From assembly GCA_965224785.1 (NCBI GenBank), contig OZ245062.1, forward strand, positions 3,844,001 to 3,908,000: a DNA stretch of 64,000 nucleotides. Reading direction: 5' to 3'. Positions 27,719 to 37,103 of the stretch are shown in pieces. The translations under genes and the position numbers were made by a program. Each line of letters opens with the position of its first letter. The stretch's first letter is position 1. Under the pieces are notes generated by a model. The model did no database searches. It was not told the DNA's origin and worked only from the letters and a program-made list of their open reading frames with translations. This DNA comes from JALSNL01 sp036479585 (GTDB lineage: Bacteria; Bacteroidota; Ignavibacteria; Ignavibacteriales; Melioribacteraceae).

Positions 27719-28579
27719 ATGAAAACACTTCTTCTTATAACAACTATATCAATTGGAATATTTTTTCCATTTGCTCATTCTTATTCTTTTCTAATTAAAT
27801 ATTTATTAATGATAATGCTGTTTTTTTCATTTCTTAATATGGAAGTTAAGGTAAAGAGTTTTACCAAAAACCATATTGCTTTGCTGGCATTAAATATTTT
27901 AATTCCTATTTCATCTTTTTTTATTATCAAAAACTATAATTTAGAATTAGCACAAGTTGTGTTTATTACTACAATTGCTCCAACAGCAATAGCTTCGCCA
28001 GTAATTATAAGTTTGCTTAAGGGGAAAGTTGAGTTTGTTGTAATTTCAATTTTAATTACAAACTTTAGCATTGCATTCTTATTACCTTTTATATTGCCTT
28101 CAATTCTCGGAAGCTCTTCCACTATTTCTGTGTTTGATATACTTCCCCCAGTATCAGTCGTGTTTTTGCTTCCTTATGCTTTGGCTAAAACAGTAAAGTT
28201 GTTTATTCCCAAACTTAAAAAATCACTAATGAACCTTAACAAATATATGTTTTACATTTTAATTGTTAACATTAATCTTGGAACATCTAACGCAAGCTAT
28301 TATGTTAGGCAAGAGATGAGTTTTTCAAATCCAATAATTTATCAAATTGCTATTGCTTCTTTTGTCTTTTGTTTGCTATATTTTTACTTGGGTCGGTTAG
28401 TTGCTCCAAAAAACTTAAGGGTTGAAGGTGGACAATCTTTAGGACAAAAGAATAATGGTTTTTCTCTTTGGATAGCTCTTGCATTTATCAGTCCACTAGC
28501 AGTTCTTGGACCTGTGTTTTATATTTTGTTTCAAAACATATATGTTTCATGGCAATTGCACAAACAAAGTAAAAAATAA
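27719..28579 (+). CDS. BASS-like (bile acid:sodium symporter fold) membrane transporter
   Basis: The 286-residue protein is almost wholly hydrophobic, with about nine membrane segments. It contains TTIAPTAIASPVIISLLKG in its first half and GQKNNGFSLWIALAFISP in the second, which match the conserved helix-break regions of the bile acid:sodium symporter (BASS) fold. These transporters move organic anions or vitamins with sodium; the substrate here is unknown, and assignment rests on fold-level motifs only. It is divergent from the MarR gene, with the two start codons about 130 bp apart, and is followed 24 bp later by a VF530-type gene on the same strand. Confidence 0.65.
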   Translation: MKTLLLITTISIGIFFPFAHSYSFLIKYLLMIMLFFSFLNMEVKVKSFTKNHIALLALNILIPISSFFIIKNYNLELAQVVFITTIAPTAIASPVIISLLKGKVEFVVISILITNFSIAFLLPFILPSILGSSSTISVFDILPPVSVVFLLPYALAKTVKLFIPKLKKSLMNLNKYMFYILIVNINLGTSNASYYVRQEMSFSNPIIYQIAIASFVFCLLYFYLGRLVAPKNLRVEGGQSLGQKNNGFSLWIALAFISPLAVLGPVFYILFQNIYVSWQLHKQSKK

Positions 28580-28603
28580 TATTTTTATAAAGGAAGGTTA
28601 TAT

Positions 28604-28840
28604 ATGACTTTACAGAAAAACAAAAATCCGTTACATGGAGTTACTTTAGAACAGATATTAAACAATCTAGTTGAATTCTATGGATGGGGAAAGTTAGGAG
28701 AACACATTAGCATTAATTGTTTTAATAGTAATCCTTCTATTAAATCTTGTCTTAAATTTCTTAGAAAAACTCCTTGGGCAAGAGAAAAGGTTGAAGGTTT
28801 TTATCTTAATTACGGAAACCCTCCGTGGAAAAACGACTGA
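28604..28840 (+). CDS. VF530-family (DUF2132) small DNA-binding-type protein
   Basis: The 78-residue protein carries the family hallmark NPLHGVTLEQILNNLVEFYGW near the N-terminus and LKFLRKTPWAREKVEGFYL near the C-terminus. VF530 proteins are small helical proteins annotated as DNA-binding by structure; their role is not established. The start is supported by a strong AAGGAAGG ribosome site. It follows the BASS-like transporter gene closely, and a terminator hairpin lies just after the stop. Confidence 0.9.
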   Translation: MTLQKNKNPLHGVTLEQILNNLVEFYGWGKLGEHISINCFNSNPSIKSCLKFLRKTPWAREKVEGFYLNYGNPPWKND

Positions 28841-28860
28841 TCTAATTCAAAATTTAAAAT

Positions 28861-28892
28861 AAAAATCCAAACAAATAACTTGTTCGGATTTT
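28861..28892. terminator. Bidirectional rho-independent terminator
   Basis: AAAAATCCAAACAA and TTGTTCGGATTTTTT are inverted with one mismatch around a 4-bp loop, and runs of A and T flank the stem on both sides. It lies between the convergent VF530-type gene and the thioredoxin reductase gene, so it can end both transcripts. Confidence 0.8.
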
Positions 28893-28920
28893 TTACATTA
28901 TACTTAAGATCTATCTTTTC

Positions 28921-29877
28921 TTATACAGCTATTGGCTTCTTAATACCTTCCAAGTACTCAACTGCACTTAGTGCGGCAATTGTTCCATCGCTAACAGCTG
29001 TAGTAACTTGTCTATATCTTTTTTCTCTCGAATCTCCAGCGGCAAAAACACCTTCAATATTTGTCTTCATGTTTTCATCTGTTACAATTTCATTTCTTTC
29101 ATTTAACTCAACTAAGTCTTTTACTTTTTCGGTACTTGGAACATATCCAATAAGTATAAACGTTCCATCAATCTTTTTTTCATACAGATCACATGTTCGC
29201 ATGTTTTTTATTGTAACACTTTCTAATGAATTTTCTCCATGAAATTCTTGAATTTCGGATTCCATTAAAAAATTTATTTTAGGATTTGCCTTTGCTTCGC
29301 TAATTGCACTTTCAAATGCTTGGAAGTGATCGAACTGATGAACAACAGTTACCGAGCTTGCATATTTTGTTAACGAAACAGCTTCTTCTAAAGCAGAGTT
29401 TCCACCACCAACAACAATAATATCTTTATCTTGAAAAAAATCTCCATCGCAAGTTGCACAGTATGAAATTCCCATACCTTTAAATTTGTCTTCTCCCGGA
29501 ACGCCTATGGTTCTTGATCTTCCTCCGGTTGCCAAAACAATAGCACTCGCTTTGTAAACATCTTTTCCATTTACTTCTACAGTTTTTTCATCGCCACTTA
29601 TATTTAATGATGTAATTTTAACATTTGCCTTTACAGTACATCCAAACGATAGTGCTTGTTTCTTCATTATGTTAGAAAGTTGATATCCATTTATACTTTC
29701 AACTCCTGGATAATTTGCAATCTCGTGAGTTAAAACCATTTGTCCGCCAGCTGTACCTTCGTTTAGTACTAATGTTTTAACTTTTGCTCTTGATAGGTAG
29801 ATGCCTGCAGTTAAACCTGCAGGTCCTCCACCAATAACAATTACATCATAAGTGTTTTCTATATTAGAATTTTCCAT
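28921..29877 (-). CDS. trxB: Thioredoxin-disulfide reductase
   Basis: The FAD-binding GGGPAG motif lies near the N-terminus, the redox-active CATC pair at residues 140 and 143 (counted from the chosen start), the NADPH-binding GGGNSALEE after it, and the C-terminal FAD motif GVFAAGDSREKRYRQ. The length of about 318 residues is standard. It transfers electrons from NADPH to thioredoxin-type proteins in the cytoplasm. A GTG frame extends to 29,895 inside the upstream gene, but the ATG at 29,877, one base after the upstream stop, gives the usual N-terminus. The gene directly before it encodes a thioredoxin-like protein with an unusual cysteine motif, its probable partner. Confidence 0.93.
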   Translation of the reverse strand: MENSNIENTYDVIVIGGGPAGLTAGIYLSRAKVKTLVLNEGTAGGQMVLTHEIANYPGVESINGYQLSNIMKKQALSFGCTVKANVKITSLNISGDEKTVEVNGKDVYKASAIVLATGGRSRTIGVPGEDKFKGMGISYCATCDGDFFQDKDIIVVGGGNSALEEAVSLTKYASSVTVVHQFDHFQAFESAISEAKANPKINFLMESEIQEFHGENSLESVTIKNMRTCDLYEKKIDGTFILIGYVPSTEKVKDLVELNERNEIVTDENMKTNIEGVFAAGDSREKRYRQVTTAVSDGTIAALSAVEYLEGIKKPIAV

Positions 29878-29878
29878 T

Positions 29879-30226
29879 TTATTTCGCAAACTCACTCTTT
29901 AGTATTTCTGTTACTTGATCCATACTTTGAATACTAGTAGTTGCTTTTGCAACTTTGCCATCTTTATAATAAACAGTAAATGGTAAGCCGGCAAAGCCTT
30001 GGCACTCAGGTAAGTTTCTAATCACTCCAGCTTCTGGGCTATCAAATGCCATATCATAAAATTTTACATGAGAATATTCGCCTTGTATCTCATCCATAAC
30101 GTCATAAACTGGAACACACATTGGCCCCATTCTTCCGCAACAAACCATTACGTTTTCATTACTATTTATAATTTCTTCTAATTCAGAAGCTGTACTTATG
30201 TGTGCTAAGGGTGATGATAAAATCAT
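29879..30226 (-). CDS. Thioredoxin-like protein with non-standard CGRMGPMC cysteine motif
   Basis: The 115-residue protein has a thioredoxin-like profile: a strand (NVMVCC), the motif CCGRMGPMCVPV with Cys29, Cys30 and Cys37, a helix, then FAGLPFTVYYKDGK, which supplies the cis-proline strand of the fold. The classical CGPC is replaced by cysteines separated by six residues (C-GRMGPM-C). Such proteins are known next to thioredoxin reductase genes in some anaerobes, but the chemistry is uncharacterised as far as I know. The following trxB start is one base after this gene's stop, so the two are translated together. Confidence 0.75.
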   Translation of the reverse strand: MILSSPLAHISTASELEEIINSNENVMVCCGRMGPMCVPVYDVMDEIQGEYSHVKFYDMAFDSPEAGVIRNLPECQGFAGLPFTVYYKDGKVAKATTSIQSMDQVTEILKSEFAK

Positions 30227-30417
30227 TTCGTTTCCTTTTTTGATTTATAATTATTTTCAATACGTGTGATGCAAGTTCTTTGAGATGGATTCATAAACGG
30301 TTAACACTAGTGGCATTTGTCAAAGGTTAAAGTTTCTAAAAGTAGGTTTCTTAATTTGATATGGAACTATAGATTTATAACTTAGTATAATCTGTTATTG
30401 CTCACATTAAATCATTT

Positions 30418-31017
30418 ATGAAAACACCTGTTGTTAGAAAAAAGAATTCTTTTGAGTTTGCTTTTATTTTAGCTGTTATTTTAGCTGTTATTCTCTATTT
30501 ACTGCTTTATGTTTTGGGGAGAGAAATTTATTTGAATTATGAATTAAATTCTTCAGAGCAATATGTTTCTCTAGATTACAACACTTTTGAAAAGTTAAAG
30601 CCAAAAAAGGTTAGTCACCCTAGAAAGGAAGTACAAACAAAAAAGAATAATCAGAAAGAAGTGTTATCTAAAAAGAAAAAACTTTTTAAAGAACCATACT
30701 TTGAAACAAATATAAATACTATAGAGAAAATTGACTCTTCAATTCATCCTACCAACCAATTCGATTCATCCAAAACATTTGATAGTTTTATTGCGAACAA
30801 CCCAAATTTAATAGCACTAAAAATTGCCCTTAAAAGAAATATAGATAATGGAGTTATTACAAAAACTGAAGCTGAAATTACAGAAGGAAGAATAAAAAAA
30901 GCTATGTTTGATTATTACAAAGCAAAATACCCTACTCCACCGTATAAGTTTGGCGAACTAGGAACAGGGAATTTAATTAATATTCCTATTGATGATGTGA
31001 TAGAATTATTTAAATAA
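30418..31017 (+). CDS. Unrecognised single-span membrane protein
   Basis: I do not recognise this 199-residue protein. One N-terminal membrane helix (residues ~13-32, with a doubled LAVI segment reflecting a short direct repeat in the DNA) is followed by a lysine-rich linker to about residue 90, and a helical C-terminal part ending in PPYKFGELGTGNLINIPIDDVIELF. The layout of short cytoplasmic tail, one span and basic periplasmic stalk recalls TonB-like or energising-linker proteins, but no TonB C-terminal signature is visible. It stands alone between a divergent thioredoxin pair and a lipoprotein gene, with a terminator after it. Confidence 0.6.
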   Translation: MKTPVVRKKNSFEFAFILAVILAVILYLLLYVLGREIYLNYELNSSEQYVSLDYNTFEKLKPKKVSHPRKEVQTKKNNQKEVLSKKKKLFKEPYFETNINTIEKIDSSIHPTNQFDSSKTFDSFIANNPNLIALKIALKRNIDNGVITKTEAEITEGRIKKAMFDYYKAKYPTPPYKFGELGTGNLINIPIDDVIELFK

Positions 31018-31060
31018 CTTAAAACTAAGACATATAATTATTAACCATCGTTTAACTTTC

Positions 31061-31087
31061 GTTGTTGTAACTACAACAACCTTTTTT
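31061..31087 (+). terminator. Rho-independent terminator
   Basis: GTTGTTGTA and TACAACAAC form a 9-bp stem with a minimal loop, followed by CTTTTTT. It lies 44 bp after the stop of the membrane protein gene on the same strand. Confidence 0.7.
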
Positions 31088-31298
31088 CAAAAGCTTCATC
31101 TATTATTGATTTGGATAATTGGCATACTTTTACTAACTTATAAATATAAAAGGTTTCGGGGTGTATATTTGGTCGATTATCTTTTCTAGTTTCTTCACCA
31201 GTCCAATTGCTGAATTCATTTATTGAAAAATATGTGTCGAGCATATTCCCCTTCCGATTATTTTATACATCTAGATTAATCTTATAGGAGTTACAAAA

Positions 31299-33503
31299 AT
31301 GAAATATTTTAACGTAAGAAAGTTTTTTGTTTTTGCTTGCCTTGTTTTTCTCTTGTTGCTTTCCAACTGTTCTGAAGATGCACCAACCAAACCGGAAGAA
31401 AAAAAAGATGATGCCTCGGCAACTCAAACTATAGATGCAAGCGGCGGAACAATTGAAACTGAAGATTTTAAATTAGAAGTTCCTCCTGGTGCATTTGGTA
31501 ATGGAGTTGAGCTTAAATTATTCGAAGTTAATAACAATACCGCTGATGCAAACTCTGTTACAAAAGCCTACCAGCTAAAAGGACTACCGGATGAAATTAC
31601 GAAACCAATAAAATTAGGTGTTAAGTACAGCGGCACTCTTAAAAATGAAAGTTTTATACGTGTTAAACAAAAATTTCTTTTTGAGGAAACTGGTGATACA
31701 ATAAACACTTCTAATCTTATTCCAGCTATTGATTCATCTGGATTTATTTGGACTTCTTTGCCATTACGTTCTAGTAATAGATTGTCTAAAGAAAACTCAA
31801 TTAATTTTTTTGTTGATTTTACAGAATTTTTTGGAGTAAGCGATTTTACAACAAAAACTTCATCTCATTTCTCTCTTACTTTACCTACAGAAGATGTTTC
31901 AAAAAATACTTTGTTACTAGAGTTTTTAGAAAACAATTATACTAAAATAAAAAATAATTTGGGATTAGATTTTTCTGATAGATGGTGGAGCTGGCCAATT
32001 AAGGTTGTTTCTGTTGATGTAAAAGAAAATGCTTCTTTTCTTTATTTAGTTAGGACATTTAATACAAGTCAAAGTTTTACATCATCAGCTTTTACAAATG
32101 AATTTGGGATCGATAAGATTTTACTAAACCAAATTGACTTCAACAAAACCATTGTTGAATTAGGTAAAGATCTTTTGAATTTGGATATGTCAATTCGTTT
32201 TGACACCTATCCGAATAGTTGGGTTAGAGGAGCTATATATGCTTGGTCTGAAGAATTGTTTACAGAAGACCAGAATTTTATCTCTCCAGAAAAATTTTCA
32301 CCAAACGCCATGCTGCCTCTTAATATTGGTATGGCTCAAGAAGAAACTCTATCTCAGTCGAATTTGGATCATGGAGATGGTATGTCTTCTGTAATAAAAT
32401 ATTTGGTTGACGATGAATTAAAGTTTGGAAAAGAGGGTATTAAAAAAACATTGGAATCAATTCAAGGTGGGGCCAATCCTGTTACGGCTTTAATTAACAA
32501 TGTAAACTCTCTTAAAGCAGAGTGGCTGCTTGATTTTTTTAGTAAATATGTTGGTGGCAAAATCTATAATGTTCCGGCAAGTGCTTTTCTTGATAAGTTA
32601 AATGGAGTTTGGGATATTAAAAGTGATGCCGACACTTTAATGGAGTTCAAACCTACAAATGCAGGTGTTGGGAAAATGCCAGATCTTTCTGCACAATTAT
32701 TTTTGGTCAATTTAAAAAACTCGGGAATAGATGCTTCAAAAGACCTGACTATTGATGTTGAAGGTGATGTAAATAGCGATGGATATAGTACCATTATTTT
32801 TGGATATAAAAATGAAAAGTTAGAACATTTAATTCAAGGATATGCAAGTGAATCAATTTTGGAAATTCCAAGCCTAAAAAATAGTGGTTATACACAATTC
32901 TTAATTGTTGTAATAAATAGTAACGGTGTTCCTCCATACGATAGTGAATCTAATGCATACTTAACGTTAAAAGTTGAAGGAGATAGTAGTGACAAAAATG
33001 ATGAGGTACTTAAATCTAATAAATGTTTTGTTTGGGTTAACTTAACTGGTCATTATAGAAAAGATGATGGTCTTGGTGGTGTTTCCGAAAGTGAAGACCT
33101 CACTTTATTTCAAAGCTCTGGAGCTGTTGGCAGTTTCAATGGAAATGTATTTGTTGGAACTTATGATGACTCTACTTCTCTAGGTAAATTTGTTGGAACT
33201 ATTACAGTTACATTAAACGAAGATCTAGACAAAGTTAGTAGCGTGCTTTGGTCGCAAGAACAGACCAACATTTATACAAGCCAAGCCACCATTAGAAACA
33301 CAACAATGGGTGGTGTTAATATTCCAATATCTACGAACCCAAATCTTTTTCAAGTGATAGGTAATCAAACTTGTTCCCACTTAACCGACGAAGTAGCTTT
33401 CAAAAGAATTACATCTAATGGAGTAAATGATCAAACAAGAACCTTGATAAGTTACAAGTGCGGAGTTCATAGTTACATTAAGGTTACTTTTGGTAAGGAG
33501 TAA
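31299..33503 (+). CDS. Large lipoprotein with ZU5-like N-terminal domain
   Basis: A signal peptide with lipobox LLLSNC places this 734-residue protein as a lipoprotein. Directly after a short linker lies GGTIETEDFKLEVPPGAFG, the pattern of a ZU5-like beta domain found in many Bacteroidota cell-surface proteins. The middle third is largely helical and resembles no family I can name. A C-terminal beta-rich region (residues ~570-730) holds three cysteines and a repeat-like GSFNGNVFVGTYDDST segment. The ribosome site is AGGAG. It stands alone. Function unknown; a surface binding or structural role is a guess. Confidence 0.7.
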   Translation: MKYFNVRKFFVFACLVFLLLLSNCSEDAPTKPEEKKDDASATQTIDASGGTIETEDFKLEVPPGAFGNGVELKLFEVNNNTADANSVTKAYQLKGLPDEITKPIKLGVKYSGTLKNESFIRVKQKFLFEETGDTINTSNLIPAIDSSGFIWTSLPLRSSNRLSKENSINFFVDFTEFFGVSDFTTKTSSHFSLTLPTEDVSKNTLLLEFLENNYTKIKNNLGLDFSDRWWSWPIKVVSVDVKENASFLYLVRTFNTSQSFTSSAFTNEFGIDKILLNQIDFNKTIVELGKDLLNLDMSIRFDTYPNSWVRGAIYAWSEELFTEDQNFISPEKFSPNAMLPLNIGMAQEETLSQSNLDHGDGMSSVIKYLVDDELKFGKEGIKKTLESIQGGANPVTALINNVNSLKAEWLLDFFSKYVGGKIYNVPASAFLDKLNGVWDIKSDADTLMEFKPTNAGVGKMPDLSAQLFLVNLKNSGIDASKDLTIDVEGDVNSDGYSTIIFGYKNEKLEHLIQGYASESILEIPSLKNSGYTQFLIVVINSNGVPPYDSESNAYLTLKVEGDSSDKNDEVLKSNKCFVWVNLTGHYRKDDGLGGVSESEDLTLFQSSGAVGSFNGNVFVGTYDDSTSLGKFVGTITVTLNEDLDKVSSVLWSQEQTNIYTSQATIRNTTMGGVNIPISTNPNLFQVIGNQTCSHLTDEVAFKRITSNGVNDQTRTLISYKCGVHSYIKVTFGKE

Positions 33504-33682
33504 TTATTCGCTTCGTCATTTATTAAACTGAAGAATTTAAAAGTTCTTTATCATGAGCTACTATACAACTATTGTTGGGTAATTCATTTTTAAATACGAA
33601 GTAAAATTTCTAAAGTTCTAAACATTTTTTCTTAAATTTGATACTATAAAGTATTTGTAATAATAAATTTTAAGGAAAAATT

Positions 33683-35801
33683 ATGAAGAGGATAGTAATG
33701 ATGTTGCTCAGTAGCCTATTAGTTTTAACTTCGTGTAATACAGATGAAAACTTAATTACGGATAAGCAATCAAATCCGTTTTTAGTTGAATGGAACACAC
33801 CTTTTGGAACGCCACCTTTTGATAAAATAAAAACCGAACATTATCTCCCCGCTTTTACCGAAGCGATAAATAATTACAAAAAAGAAATTGACGAAATAGC
33901 TAACAGCAAAAGTGAAGCTACTTTTGAAAATACAATTAATGCATTAGAGTATAGTGGGGATTTGTATAAAAAAGTGAGTAGAGTTTTTAACTCAATGACA
34001 GGAGCTATGAATAATGATGAACTTCAAAAAATTTCTAAAGAAATGGAACCTAAGTTTGCAAAATTAAATGACGATATTAATCTAAACACAAAATTATTTT
34101 CACGAGTAAAAACTATTTATGATATAAGAAAAACTTTGAGTTTAACAACAGAACAAAACAAGGTTTTGGAAAATTATTATAAAGAGTTTATTAGAGGAGG
34201 AGTTAACTTAGAAGAGAATGAAAAAGAAGAGTTTAGAAAGATAAACGAAGAAATTTCCTTGCTATCATTGAAGTTTGGAGAAAACGTTTTAAATGAAACA
34301 AATAAATTTGAACTTGTAATTGATAAAAAAGAAGACCTTGCTCGGATTACCAGAAGGCATAATAAGTGGAGCATCCCAAGCAGCAAAGGAAAAAGGATAT
34401 AGTGACAAATGGATTTTTACAATTCACAAACCAAGTATGCTTCCCTTCTTACAATATTCTACTAAACGTAATTTAAGGGAAAAAATTTACAAAGCCTACT
34501 ATATGAAAGGTAATAATAATGATTCATTTGATAATAAAAGTATTGCGTTAAAAGTTTCATCGTTAAGATTAAGACGTGCAAATATTTTGGGTTATAAAAA
34601 TCATGCTGAATTTGTTCTAGAAGAACAGATGGCGGCAAAACCTGAAAAGGTAACGAGTCTATTAAAAAAACTTTGGACTCCCGCACTTAAGCGAGCAAAA
34701 TCTGAACTAAAAGAAATGCAACAACTAATTGCTGATGAAGGAAATAACTTTAACCTTAAATCTTGGGACTGGTGGTTTTATGCTGAGAAACTAAAGAAGG
34801 CTAAATACAATTTAGATGAAGAAGAACTTCGTCCATACTTCCAAGTTGAGAATGTAATTAGTGGAGTGTTTGGTTTGGCAACTAAACTTTGGGGAATTCA
34901 ATTTGAAGAGAGAAATGACATTCAAAAGTATCATCCCGAAGTAAAAGTTTTTGAGGTAAAAGAGAAAGATGGAAAACATATTGGAATTCTATATACCGAC
35001 TATTTTCCACGAGCAAGTAAGAGAAGTGGAGCTTGGATGGATGAGTTTAGAAGACAATATAAAAAAGATGGAAAAATGATTACTCCAATTATTTATAACG
35101 TTGGAAATTTTTCAAAACCAAGTGGAGATAAACCTGCACTTTTAAGCTTAGATGAAGTTCGTACTTTATTTCATGAATTTGGTCATGCTTTGCACGGATT
35201 ACTTTCAAACTGTACTTACGAATCTGTTGCTGGAACCAAAACACCAAGAGACTTTGTAGAGTTTCCATCGCAAGTTTTGGAAAACTGGGCTTTGCACCCT
35301 GATGTACTTAAAAATTATGCAACACATTATAAAACCGGAAAAGTAATTCCTAAAAATTTAGTTGCTAAGTTAGAGAAGGCTAGTTTATTTAACCAAGGAT
35401 TTGAAACAGTTGAGTATCTTGCGGCAGCAATTCTTGATATGGAGTGGCATTCAATTGATAAAGATGTTTCTAACGCAACTGAATTTGAAAATAATGCAAT
35501 GAAAAAAATAGGATTGATGGAAGAAATTATTCCACGTTATAGAAGTACATATTTTAATCATATTTTTTCTGGTGAATATTCTTCTGGTTACTATAGTTAT
35601 ATTTGGTCAGCTGTTTTAGATGCAGATGCTTTTGATGCTTTTGTAAAAGCTGGTGATGTTTATAATCCCGAACTCGCTGTAAAATATAGAAAGTATATTT
35701 TATCTTCCGGTGGCACTGATGATTCGATGGAGCTCTATAAAAAATATAGAGGACAAGAGCCATCGCTTGAACCTTTATTGCAAAGAAGAGGATTAAAATA
35801 A
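33683..35801 (+). pseudogene. M3-family zinc peptidase (dipeptidyl carboxypeptidase type), frameshifted
   Basis: Two overlapping frames together make one M3 peptidase of about 705 residues. The first (33,683-34,402) has a lipoprotein signal with lipobox LTSC and the usual N-terminal NPFLVEWNTPFGTPPFDKI. The second supplies the helical body and the HEFGH zinc motif at 35,172-35,186, followed by the downstream EFPSQVLENW glutamate. Removing one C at about 34,343 restores a continuous AGLPEGIISGASQAAKEKG segment, so a single +1 insertion breaks the gene. The insertion is not in a homopolymer. It may be a true mutation, a programmed shift or a sequence error. If intact it would digest oligopeptides outside the cytoplasm. 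Confidence 0.85.
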
Positions 35802-35816
35802 GATAAAAGGTTTATT

Positions 35817-36779
35817 ATGAAAAAATACTTATTAAGCATTTTATTTTTTACGACCATAATGTTTGGACAAAATCAAGATGTCTTGTTTAATAAATTTACC
35901 TCAAAACTTTATGAAGTCAATGGATATAAAATAAATGTTGAAGTTTTGGGAAAAGGCAAACCAATTGTGTTTTTACCTGGTGGTCCTGGAAACTCTCATG
36001 ATTATATGCAAGGTAACTTCGGTCAATATTATAAAACTAACAAAGTTATTTTTATTGATTTTTTAGGTAGAGGGTCGTCAGAGGATGCAAAAGATAAGTC
36101 CGAATATTCTATTGAAAATGATGTTGAAGTTTTAGAAAAAATAAGAAAAACTTTGGGGCTTAATAAAATATCAATAGTTGGTCACTCATACGGAGCAGTA
36201 CATGCTCAGGCTTATGCAATTAAGTATCCAAAGAATTTAGATAAGTTGGTTTTAATAAATGGATTTCATAGTGGTGAAATGTGGCAGGCTAACTGTGATA
36301 GTTATAATCGTTATGCAAAAACTCATTTCCCAGAATTGTGGAGAAAAGTTGATTCGCTTAGAGTTTTAGGTTATGTTTCAAGTGATTCGGTTTTTAGTAA
36401 ATTATATGGAAGATTTCCAGTAAAATATGTTTACTACCATAATACAAAGCTAAAACAAAAACTACCTTCAAAAAAGTTTCGTGGAATGAATTCTGATGTT
36501 TACTATGCTATTGTTGGACGAGATGCAGATTTTGATGTTAGTGGAAGTATGATTAATCAAGACTTTAGACGAGAATAAAAAAGTATTAAATCGCCAACGC
36601 TAATAGTTGCGGGAAGATATGATGGAGTGTCAACTCCAGAATATGCAATGCAATATAAAAAGTTTATGCCACAAGCAAAGTTTGTAATGTTTGAACAAAG
36701 TGGGCATAATCCTTACTTAGAAGAACCAGATAAATTTTATAAATTATTTGAAGAGTTTTTTGGAATGTCCTTAGAATAA
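35817..36779 (+). pseudogene. Alpha/beta hydrolase (proline iminopeptidase-like), interrupted by an in-frame stop
   Basis: The first part (to 36,578) encodes a signal peptide, the oxyanion region PGGPGNSHDY and the nucleophile elbow GHSYGAV. A TAA at 36,576-36,578 then stops it, but the same frame continues for 66 codons with SPTLIVAGRYDGVSTPEYA and SGHNPYLEEP, which carry the acid and histidine of the triad, to a proper stop at 36,777. The stop probably replaced a leucine codon by a single base change. Without readthrough the product lacks two of three catalytic residues. It begins 15 bp after the M3 peptidase, itself broken, so the peptide-degradation pair seems to be decaying. Confidence 0.85.
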
Positions 36780-36783
36780 AACT

Positions 36784-36826
36784 TGGTGCATCCTGCCAGG
36801 ATCGAACCGGCACTAAGAGTCAGCTG
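36784..36826 (-). tRNA. 3'-half tRNA remnant (not a functional tRNA)
   Basis: On the minus strand the sequence gives a T arm (GCCGG, loop TTCGATC, CTGGC), a 3' acceptor strand AGGATGC and ACCA. Before it lies CTGACTCTTAG, which resembles the 5' anticodon stem and loop of a lysine tRNA (CUU). The matching 3' anticodon stem, variable loop, D arm and 5' acceptor strand (expected GCATCCT) are absent. It is therefore a truncated copy, of the kind left at an integration site or by an old rearrangement. Confidence 0.65.
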
Positions 36827-36884
36827 GTTTTGGTGAATGGACATAACTAAAACCAATTACCTAGTGGCTAAGAGAATTTTAATT

Positions 36885-37099
36885 TTGAAAAGTAAAAAAA
36901 ATAGAGCGTTGTTCCCGAACAATGATTCTCTTGTCAAAATGTTGTATTTAGCTTTTAATGATATAGCTAAAAAGTGGACTATGTCTATTAGATTGGATTT
37001 TTATTTTTTTCTCAATTACCAATTGCTTTTGAGAATAGACTAAAACCTTTTCTCAAACAAATAAAAACCCATTTACACAAAATATTTTACAGTCTCTAA
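36885..37099 (+). mobile_element. Degraded C-terminal end of an IS256-family transposase
   Basis: The translation KNRALFPNNDSLVKMLYLA followed by NDIAKKWTMSIR matches the C-terminal region of IS256-family (Mutator-type) transposases. The expected DW...SQLPIAFENRLKPFL continuation is found only by switching frame near 36,992 and again near the T-run at 37,001-37,010, and ends at 37,097-37,099. At least two frameshifts and the absence of the catalytic domain show a dead remnant. No terminal inverted repeats were identified. It abuts the tRNA fragment. Confidence 0.7.
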
Positions 37100-37103
37100 A
37101 ATA

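Noticed and set aside
30418..31017. TonB protein
   Set aside because: The single N-terminal span and basic linker are similar, but the conserved TonB C-terminal domain is not visible and no ExbB/ExbD genes are nearby.
34177..34386. Possible reverse-strand gene over the peptidase frameshift
   Set aside because: It has no domain features and overlaps clear M3 peptidase coding sequence on the plus strand.
36784..36826. Functional tRNA gene
   Set aside because: Only the T arm, 3' acceptor strand and part of an anticodon arm are present; the 5' half is missing.
36837..37043. A 68-codon frame as a small gene
   Set aside because: Its middle matches the end of an IS256-family transposase, and the true continuation lies in other frames, so it is a remnant and not a gene.
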